Translations under genes and position numbers: made by a program
Shown: piece after piece, positions 14,269 to 19,446 of the stretch
How the letters are laid out: each line of letters opens with the position of its first letter
Position numbering within the stretch: position 1 is the first letter of the stretch
Source of the DNA: UBA5794 sp964196275
Lineage (GTDB): Bacteria; Actinomycetota; Acidimicrobiia; Spongiisociales; UBA5794
Direction: 5' to 3'
DNA length: 19,446 bases
Assembly (NCBI GenBank): GCA_964196275.1
Contig: CAXMSN010000137.1
Location: forward strand, 1-19,446
The notes under the pieces: generated by a model
What the model was told of the DNA's origin: nothing
What the model saw: only the letters and a program-made list of their open reading frames with translations
The model's database searches: none

Positions 14269-14625
14269 ATGAAGAAGCTCCTGAAAACCCTATTCCTGAT
14301 GATCGTCGTCGGCCTTGTTGTTGCTGGCGTCGCGTCGTACATGTCCAAGAAACGGCTCGAATCGAAGAGCGACGACGAGATCCGCGAGTTCCTCGCAAGG
14401 AAGCTCGACGGAAAAGTCGGCGACGAGCAACTCGCGACCATCCAGGACGCCGTAATCGGCGGCATCCGAGGCAAGTCAGCTGGCTCTGACTCAGATGCGA
14501 TGGACGAAGCTGAAGATGATGCTCCTGTCGACACCGTCACCGACGAAGCTGACGATGACGAAGACACCGCGGCCTCAGAGGATGATGATGCGGACGAGTC
14601 TTCCGAGAAGGCCTCAGCCGAGTAG
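14269..14625 (+). CDS. small membrane-anchored protein with acidic tail
   Basis: A 118-aa protein of unknown function. KKLLK precedes one membrane helix (about 5-24, LKTLFLMIVVGLVVAGVASYM), then a charged helical stretch KSDDEIREFLARKLDGKVGDEQLATIQDAV (33-62) and a low-complexity tail from about 72 dominated by Asp, Glu, Ser and Ala. It may be an N-anchored protein; the orientation of the tail is not certain. The ATG has GGAGG 6 nt upstream. It follows the HisA-like gene after 49 bp and may be cotranscribed. Its 3' end overlaps the convergent EamA gene by 12 bp. Confidence 0.75.
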   Translation: MKKLLKTLFLMIVVGLVVAGVASYMSKKRLESKSDDEIREFLARKLDGKVGDEQLATIQDAVIGGIRGKSAGSDSDAMDEAEDDAPVDTVTDEADDDEDTAASEDDDADESSEKASAE

Positions 14626-15513
14626 CTCTGCTTCCGATGGCTTGATACGGAGCGTCGTGACGCTGTCGTACATGTAGACGCCCAGTGCCAGCCAGACGAC
14701 GGAGAACCACGCCAGCCGCGTTGCTGAGAGGTTCTCTCCGAACACCCAGATGCCGAGGATGAAGTGCATCGATGGCGTGATGTACTGAAGTAGCCCCACC
14801 ATCGAGAGTGGGACGCGCTTCGCTGCTGCGGCGAACAACAGCAGCGGTGTCACCGTTACGACTCCTGTCGCTATGAAGAAGATTGCGATTGGGCCGCTCT
14901 CGGTGAACGCTGTCGCATCGGGCTGATTCACGAATCCCAGTACCAGGGCAGCGGGGATTGCCACTGCGAGCATCTCTCCGGACAAGGAGATAAGCGGTGC
15001 AGGGACCTCTGGGCGCTTCTTCACAAGGCCATACAGCCCGAATGAGATCGCAAGCGTCAGGCTGACCCACGGGAGCGAGCCGATCGAGACCGTCATGCCT
15101 GCTACGCCAAACGCAGCGATCCCGACCGCGACCCATTGAAGTCGTCGCAAACGCTCGCCGAGCACGACGACGCCCAGTAGCACAGAAACCAGGGGGCCGA
15201 TGAAGTAGCCGAGGGAGCTTTCGACGATCTGTTCGTTCGTGACGGCCCAGAGCCAGACGCCCCAGTTGGTCGCTATCAGAGCTGCTGTCAGGATACTGAT
15301 CAGGATCATGCGCCCGGAACGCAGGAGAGCCCAGAGTTCTGACCATCTCCGCTGTATCGCGATAACCAATCCGAGGACCGGAATGCTCCACAGGATCCTG
15401 TGGATGAGGAGGTCAGTCACGGCGACATCGTCGACCAGGTTCCAGAAGAGCGGCGACAAGCCCCAGAAGCCGTAGGCGGCTATGCCGAGCCAGACTCCTT
15501 TACGAAATTCCAT
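14614..15513 (-). CDS. rarD: EamA/RarD-type drug/metabolite transporter
   Basis: A 299-aa polytopic membrane protein, about ten helices, of the RarD branch of the drug/metabolite superfamily. Signatures include GVWLGIAAYGFWGLSPLFW at the start, the HRILWS segment, TNWGVWLWAVTNEQIVESSLGYFIGPL (about 82-108) and PLLLFAAAAKRVPLSMVGLLQYITPS near the end. RarD-like proteins are linked to chloramphenicol tolerance and have unclear natural substrates. GGGAG with a 4-nt spacer precedes the ATG. It lies 36 bp behind soxR on the same strand and may be cotranscribed with it. The stop lies inside the 3' end of the convergent acidic-protein gene. Confidence 0.9.
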   Translation of the reverse strand: MEFRKGVWLGIAAYGFWGLSPLFWNLVDDVAVTDLLIHRILWSIPVLGLVIAIQRRWSELWALLRSGRMILISILTAALIATNWGVWLWAVTNEQIVESSLGYFIGPLVSVLLGVVVLGERLRRLQWVAVGIAAFGVAGMTVSIGSLPWVSLTLAISFGLYGLVKKRPEVPAPLISLSGEMLAVAIPAALVLGFVNQPDATAFTESGPIAIFFIATGVVTVTPLLLFAAAAKRVPLSMVGLLQYITPSMHFILGIWVFGENLSATRLAWFSVVWLALGVYMYDSVTTLRIKPSEAELLG

Positions 15514-15549
15514 GATGCTCCCACCGGGCGAGCAGACAGTCTGACACGG

Positions 15550-16023
15550 CTAGCCGGCTCTTCCGCCGGTGGTCGCCGCTGGCCGAGGATCTCCGACGAT
15601 GTATCTCGCACCGGTTCCTGCCTCTGCAACGCGGTCCTGGGGGTTGAAGAGGGCACAGGAGGTGAGCGACAGGCAGCCGCAGCCAATGCAGTCAGCCAAC
15701 TCGTCCCTGAGCGCCTCGAGTTCGGTGATGCGCGTGTCGAGGTTCGATCGCCACCCGGTCGCAAGCCGAACCCAATCCCTCTTTGTCGGTGTCCTTCCCT
15801 TCGGAAGGGAAGCGAGCGCATCGGAGATCTCCTGGAGGGACAAGCCCACCTCTTGTGCGGCCTTGATGACGGAGACCGTGCGGAGCATCGAGCGGTGATA
15901 CCGCCGTTGATTCCCTTCCGTCCGCTGTGAGGAAATCAACGCCCGGTCCTCGTAGAACCGAAGAGCTGAGGTTGCGACACCTGTTCTGGCCGCTAGTTGT
16001 CCGATGGTGAGATATTCGTCCAT
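15550..16023 (-). CDS. soxR: SoxR, redox-sensing MerR-family activator
   Basis: A 157-aa MerR-family regulator. Its N-terminal winged helix (LTIGQLAARTGVATSALRFYEDRALI, 5-30; QRRYHRSMLRTVSVI, 39-53) is followed by the dimerisation helix and the SoxR-specific [2Fe-2S] ligand motif C112-x2-C115-x-C117-x5-C123 (CIGCGCLS...C). Oxidation of the cluster by redox-cycling compounds or superoxide switches the activator on. The tail beyond residue 125 is short, as in other SoxR. A perfect SoxR-box-like palindrome lies between this gene and the divergent transketolase pair, so that pair is the likely target. AAAGG lies 4 nt upstream of the ATG. It may be cotranscribed with rarD. Confidence 0.95.
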   Translation of the reverse strand: MDEYLTIGQLAARTGVATSALRFYEDRALISSQRTEGNQRRYHRSMLRTVSVIKAAQEVGLSLQEISDALASLPKGRTPTKRDWVRLATGWRSNLDTRITELEALRDELADCIGCGCLSLTSCALFNPQDRVAEAGTGARYIVGDPRPAATTGGRAG

Positions 16024-16041
16024 GATGCCTTTAGAAGTTGC

Positions 16042-16047
16042 TTGACT
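16042..16047 (+). promoter_or_regulatory. -35 box TTGACT of the transketolase promoter
   Basis: TTGACT lies 19 bp before the -10 box TACGGT (16067-16072). The over-long 19-bp spacer is characteristic of MerR/SoxR-activated promoters. Confidence 0.7.
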
Positions 16048-16064
16048 TCAAGTTTACTTGAAGT
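16045..16064. promoter_or_regulatory. SoxR box (perfect 20-bp palindrome, TTTA centre)
   Basis: ACTTCAAGTTTACTTGAAGT has perfect 8-bp arms ACTTCAAG/CTTGAAGT around a 4-nt centre and closely resembles the soxS SoxR box CCTCAAGTTAACTTGAGG. It lies almost wholly in the 19-bp spacer between TTGACT and TACGGT, the geometry by which SoxR twists the promoter. Confidence 0.85.
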
Positions 16065-16066
16065 TG

Positions 16067-16072
16067 TACGGT
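16067..16072 (+). promoter_or_regulatory. -10 box TACGGT (leaderless) for the transketolase pair
   Basis: TACGGT ends 6 nt before the ATG at 16079. The in-frame TTG at 16058 lies inside the operator and is rejected as start. Confidence 0.7.
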
Positions 16073-16078
16073 GTACCT

Positions 16079-16795
16079 ATGACGACGACCAATCACCTTG
16101 CTGACGCCCGATCGATCGAGCCGTACGGGTATGACGATCTCTTCCGCTTCATGTCGATGATGACCGGGGATGAGAAGCACTCCGAGGCTGCCACCTCGAC
16201 ACTCGACGTGATCTGGACGCTCTACGACCGTGTTCTCCACGTCGACCCTCTGGATCTCGACCACCCGAACAGGGACAGGTTCTACCTCTCGAAAGGGCAT
16301 GGGCCGATGGCGTTCTACGCGGTCCTTGCTGCGAAGGGGTTCCTCGACCCTGCCCTTCTTCCGCAGTTCGCGACGTCCACGTCGATCCTCGGCCACCACC
16401 CTGACCGTCGAAGAGTCCCTGGCGTCGAGATCTCCTCAGGATCCCTTGGACAGGGCCTTGCCCTCGGCGTCGGGGCCAGCCTGGCGATAGGGCTGTCTCG
16501 GAGGTCGGGTCGAGTGTTCGTGCTCGTTGGAGACGGCGAACTGGACGAAGGATCGAATCATGAGGCGATCGCGCTGGCCGGACGATTGGGAATCGGGAGG
16601 CTGACGGCCATCGTGATCGACAACGACTCGGCGTACCACGGCTGGCCAGGAGGTATCGAAGCACGCTTCTCCGTCGAAGAATGGCAGACGGCGGTCGTCG
16701 ACGGGAGGGACCACGATGCCATGTTCGAGGCTTTCACCGCTGCGCATCCGGATCGCCCGCTCGCCGTCGTCGCACGAGTCGGGAGGAAGGCGTGA
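16079..16795 (+). CDS. transketolase N-terminal (thiamine-diphosphate binding) subunit
   Basis: A 238-aa split-transketolase subunit. The ThDP-binding motif GDGELDEGSNHEA (151-163) is preceded by the typical ISSGSLGQGL (118-127) and LSKGHGPMAFYAVLA (70-84). It would combine with the next gene product to move two-carbon units between sugar phosphates in the non-oxidative pentose phosphate pathway, or act on a related ketose. Such short N and C halves are known from archaea and many actinobacteria. Its stop overlaps the ATG of the next gene (TGATG). The start is fixed by the TACGGT box, and the SoxR box upstream suggests redox induction. A substrate other than pentose phosphates cannot be excluded. 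Confidence 0.92.
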   Translation: MTTTNHLADARSIEPYGYDDLFRFMSMMTGDEKHSEAATSTLDVIWTLYDRVLHVDPLDLDHPNRDRFYLSKGHGPMAFYAVLAAKGFLDPALLPQFATSTSILGHHPDRRRVPGVEISSGSLGQGLALGVGASLAIGLSRRSGRVFVLVGDGELDEGSNHEAIALAGRLGIGRLTAIVIDNDSAYHGWPGGIEARFSVEEWQTAVVDGRDHDAMFEAFTAAHPDRPLAVVARVGRKA

Positions 16796-17697
16796 TGGAC
16801 ACCATGCGCGACCGATTCAACTCCGTGGCTGCCAGCCTGCTTGAGGACGATCCGAAGACCGTGCTGGTCTTCGCGGTGATCGGCCATGGATCCCTCGAGA
16901 TATCTGACCGGTTCGGGGACCGGGTCATCGACGTAGGGATCCGCGAACAGGCGATGATCGGTGTCGCCGGCGGCCTCGCGCTTGAAGGTTTCAAGCCGAT
17001 CGTGATGAGCTACACGCCGTTCCTCATCGAACGCCCCTTCGAGCAGATCAAGCTCAGCCTGACCCATCAGGACGTGAACGCCGTGCTCGTTTCGGTAGGC
17101 GGAAGCTGGGATGCCGCATCATCGGGGAGAACGCATCTGGCACCCGAAGACGTTGCCTTGATGTCGACGCTGCCCGGGTGGACCGTGCACGTACCTGGCC
17201 ATCCAGATGAAGCCGAGGCTGCAATCTGGGAGGCTCACCAATCGGGCGAATCGCACTACGTGCGGCTCACGGTCGATTCGAATCGGTCGGCCCACGAGAC
17301 GACACATGGGAGGATCGCGACGCTCCGCCGAGGGTCCGAAGACGCACAGACGATTCTGGCCGTTGGCCCCGTGGCGGACGCCGCCCTCGACGCCACGACG
17401 GGGATGGATGCGACCGTGCTCTACACATCGGTTCCGAGGCCGCTCGACGCCAGAGGGCTGACAGCGGCTGTGACTGGCACCGATGTCGTGGTCGTTGAGC
17501 CGTATCTGGCCGGGACATCGGTCAGCCAGGTGGCGGCGGCATTGTCAGATCGTCCGATGCGCATCCGTGCGGTGGGTGTCACCGACCCTGAGATGCAGCA
17601 CTATGGCTCACCACATGAGCTGAGAGCGGCGCACGGATTGGATTCCGAGGGGATCCGGCGTGCGATCGAGCGCGGCATCACCCAGATCGCCGTGTGA
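16795..17697 (+). CDS. transketolase C-terminal (pyrimidine-binding) subunit
   Basis: A 300-aa partner of the preceding gene. The pyrimidine domain shows the catalytic Glu E51 in VIDVGIREQAMIGVAGGLALEGF (45-67), and a transketolase C-terminal domain follows (about 180-290). The ATG overlaps the upstream stop (TGATG) and has GGAGGA upstream; an in-frame upstream start at 16681 would overlap the N-half gene by over 100 bp and is rejected. Both halves are needed for a ThDP site at the interface. They are encoded as one operon behind the SoxR box. Confidence 0.92.
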   Translation: MDTMRDRFNSVAASLLEDDPKTVLVFAVIGHGSLEISDRFGDRVIDVGIREQAMIGVAGGLALEGFKPIVMSYTPFLIERPFEQIKLSLTHQDVNAVLVSVGGSWDAASSGRTHLAPEDVALMSTLPGWTVHVPGHPDEAEAAIWEAHQSGESHYVRLTVDSNRSAHETTHGRIATLRRGSEDAQTILAVGPVADAALDATTGMDATVLYTSVPRPLDARGLTAAVTGTDVVVVEPYLAGTSVSQVAAALSDRPMRIRAVGVTDPEMQHYGSPHELRAAHGLDSEGIRRAIERGITQIAV

Positions 17698-17752
17698 CCG
17701 CACCTGATCAGGATGTCTTGAACGGTTGTCCGGGAATGTCACAGGGCTGCGA

Positions 17753-17758
17753 TACCGT
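17753..17758 (+). promoter_or_regulatory. -10 box TACCGT (leaderless) for the zincin gene
   Basis: TACCGT ends 6 nt before the ATG at 17765. Confidence 0.55.
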
Positions 17759-17764
17759 GGTGTC

Positions 17765-18253
17765 ATGTCGATACCGATCGCCACACGACGCATAGCTGCG
17801 GGACCGACTCGTCGGCACTGGGCACGGGTGCTCCAGTTCTCGTCGAATGCTGACGTCTTGCTGATGCTCGACGAGATCGCCGTCGATGACGCCAGCGCCC
17901 TGGAGATCGTGACGGACCTGTGTCGTGAGCTTGGTGTTCCCGAGCCGAAGCTGAAGTTCCACGCACGGCGGTCGCCATACACCGGTGCATGCGAGCGTCC
18001 ACGGAGTGGATGGGTCGACATCCTCGGGGAGCGCGAAGTCGCCAGCCGCGAGATGAACGGCTGGGGTGCGTTGCCCCCAGACGGCGCCATCAGGCTCGGG
18101 CGGACAACCACCCTGATGACCCTCGCACATGAACTCGGGCATCATCTGGTCTTTCACCTTGAGAGCCCTTCGACACCTGCGCATGGGCGCGTCTGGGTCG
18201 GACGGTTCGATGAGGCAGCCTCATGGATTCAATGGGTTGCCGTACAGCCCTGA
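17765..18253 (+). CDS. HExxH zincin-like metallohydrolase
   Basis: A 162-aa soluble protein with the zinc-binding motif HELGHH (122-127) in LMTLAHELGHHLVF, and TPAHGRVWVGRFDEAA (137-152), in which H140 is a candidate third ligand. The order ARR...HExxH...PAHG resembles the small actinobacterial TIGR04338-type metallohydrolases, whose substrates are unknown. It lacks a signal peptide. Its start is set by TACCGT 6 nt upstream; an in-frame upstream start at 17726 is unlikely. It sits between the transketolase pair and the 8-oxoguanine deaminase gene with no overlap, apparently as a separate transcript. Confidence 0.8.
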   Translation: MSIPIATRRIAAGPTRRHWARVLQFSSNADVLLMLDEIAVDDASALEIVTDLCRELGVPEPKLKFHARRSPYTGACERPRSGWVDILGEREVASREMNGWGALPPDGAIRLGRTTTLMTLAHELGHHLVFHLESPSTPAHGRVWVGRFDEAASWIQWVAVQP

Positions 18254-18334
18254 ACCTCCGGTCGGAGACGGGACTGCAAGCCACAGAAGCAGGCGACGAC
18301 GGTACGTTCTCGGAGCGAGGCGTAGCCGAGCGAC

Positions 18335-18340
18335 TAGGTT
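18335..18340 (+). promoter_or_regulatory. -10 box TAGGTT (leaderless) for the 8-oxoguanine deaminase gene
   Basis: TAGGTT ends 6 nt before the GTG at 18347, fixing a non-ATG start. Confidence 0.6.
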
Positions 18341-18346
18341 GACGCA

Positions 18347-19446
18347 GTGAGTTCTCTCCTTGTCAAACACGCCCGCGTCCTGGCGACGATGGACGCCGGG
18401 CGGCGCGAGATCGCCGACGGTGGCCTGTATGCGGTGGATGGGTTCATCGAGCAGGTCGGTGCGACCGCAGAACTCCCAACGACGGCTGACGAGGTCGTCG
18501 ATCTGACGGGCCACGTGGTGCTTCCGGGCCTGATCAATACGCACCATCACTTCTACCAGACGCTTACGCGGGCGGTCCCTGGCGCCCAGGACGCGGGACT
18601 CTTCGATTGGTTGACCGTTCTGTACCCGATATGGTCCCGCATGACATCGGAGCACATACGTGTCTCCACGCAGGTCGCTCTGGCTGAGCTTGCACTTAGC
18701 GGGTGCACGACAGCGTTCGACCACCTCTATCTCTTCCCGAACGATTCGACGCTCGATGACGAGATCGATGCGGCTGCAGACGTTGGTCTTCGACTCATGG
18801 CATCACGGGGATCCATGAGCCTCGGCGAAAGCGACGGGGGACTGCCGCCGGACTCCGTTGTAGAGGACGACGCGGCGATCCTTGCCGACACCCAGCGTCT
18901 GATCGAGTCCTATCACGATCCATCGCCTGGATCGATGGTCCAGGTCGTCGTGGCTCCGTGCTCACCGTTTTCGGTGACGCCCGAACTCATGTCCGAATCG
19001 GCCGCCCTTGCGCGAGCCACAGGCACAAGGCTCCACACGCATCTTGCGGAGACGCTCGATGAGGAGGCCTTCTGCCAGGACATGTTCGGCAAGCGGGCGG
19101 TCCAGCACGCTGAAGACCTTGGCTGGGCTGGGGACGACGTCTGGTTCGCCCATGGCGTGTACATCGACGATTCCGAGATCAAGCGGATGGCCATCGATGG
19201 CACGGGAGTTGCGCACTGCCCAACGTCAAACATGCGGCTTGCGTCTGGCATCGCGCCTGTGCGGAAGTTCCTTGCCGCAGGGGTCCCAGTCGGCCTTGGT
19301 GTCGACGGCTCGGCGAGTAACGACGGGTCGCACTTGCTCGGCGAGGTTCGGCAGGCGATGCTGCTCGCACGTCTCGACGCAGCACCGAACCAGTCGGACG
19401 GTTCGCTGATGACCGCGCGTCAGGCGCTGGAGATCGCCACGCTTGG
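18347..19446 (+). CDS. 8-oxoguanine deaminase (amidohydrolase), 3' end outside the window
   Basis: An open frame from GTG 18347 to the window edge, 366 codons without a stop, so the C-terminus is missing. It is an amidohydrolase-family TIM barrel. Metal ligands: H66-x-H68 in NTHHHFYQ, H230-THLAE-E235, H269 in WFAHG, and D320 in GVDGSASND. The segments HHHFYQTLTRAVPGAQDAGLFDWL and SRGSMSLGESDGGLPPD are characteristic of 8-oxoguanine deaminase, which turns 8-oxoguanine into urate and ammonia in the cytosol. It removes an oxidation product, in line with nearby SoxR, but there is no SoxR box upstream. The start is a leaderless GTG. Confidence 0.93.
   Translation, partial: MSSLLVKHARVLATMDAGRREIADGGLYAVDGFIEQVGATAELPTTADEVVDLTGHVVLPGLINTHHHFYQTLTRAVPGAQDAGLFDWLTVLYPIWSRMTSEHIRVSTQVALAELALSGCTTAFDHLYLFPNDSTLDDEIDAAADVGLRLMASRGSMSLGESDGGLPPDSVVEDDAAILADTQRLIESYHDPSPGSMVQVVVAPCSPFSVTPELMSESAALARATGTRLHTHLAETLDEEAFCQDMFGKRAVQHAEDLGWAGDDVWFAHGVYIDDSEIKRMAIDGTGVAHCPTSNMRLASGIAPVRKFLAAGVPVGLGVDGSASNDGSHLLGEVRQAMLLARLDAAPNQSDGSLMTARQALEIATL

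Noticed and set aside
16058..16078. Upstream TTG start of the transketolase N half
   Set aside because: It lies inside the SoxR box; the ATG at 16079 is 6 nt after the -10 box.
16681..16794. Upstream start of the transketolase C half
   Set aside because: It would overlap the N-half coding region by over 100 bp; the TGATG junction with GGAGGA is the normal coupled start.
17703..17712. CCTGATCAGG palindrome after the transketolase genes
   Set aside because: Only a 10-bp palindrome with no loop and no T-run, too weak to call a terminator or operator.

Overview
The window looks like chromosomal DNA from a high-GC member of Actinomycetota, possibly an Acidimicrobiia-like lineage. The evidence is GC-rich third codon positions, a CFP30B/Rv0577-type double-VOC protein, a DUF4214 secreted protein, an actinobacterial-type zincin, and many genes that start directly behind a TANNNT -10 box, which suggests leaderless transcripts. 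The lineage is an inference from these traits, not from a marker-gene search. No rRNA, tRNA, CRISPR, phage or transposase gene was recognised. About 22 protein genes are supported; the last runs off the right edge.

Left part (1-4704): a minus-strand row holds a degenerate membrane histidine kinase, a dienelactone hydrolase-family enzyme and an M20 metallopeptidase. A short plus-strand conserved hypothetical gene and a convergent double-VOC protein follow. Middle (4705-11481): a repeat-bearing intergenic region leads into a secreted DUF4214/L,D-transpeptidase fusion, a 49-residue membrane microprotein, an arylamine N-acetyltransferase, and a divergent two-gene heterodimeric ABC exporter whose first subunit has a degenerate ATPase site. 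A second repeat-bearing gap precedes an isoprenylcysteine methyltransferase-like membrane protein.

Right part (11482-19446): an IF-1 gene with no obvious normal start codon; a Fur-family repressor divergent from a lone metal-type ABC ATPase with a His-rich tail; a HisA-like TIM barrel whose first catalytic Asp is His; an acidic membrane-anchored protein; a RarD-type EamA transporter; SoxR; a split transketolase pair; a zincin; and the start of an 8-oxoguanine deaminase gene.

The most interesting points are: (1) a perfect SoxR-box palindrome inside a 19-bp promoter spacer directly in front of the split transketolase, which suggests redox control of a transketolase; (2) eleven start codons with a TANNNT hexamer exactly 6-7 nt upstream; (3) a dispersed intergenic element made of GACCACG heptamer repeats plus a palindromic module that is found in opposite orientation at two loci; (4) several enzymes or sensors with altered catalytic residues (HisA-like D8 to H, a histidine kinase without its His/Asn/Asp signature residues, and an ABC subunit with altered Walker B and H-loop).
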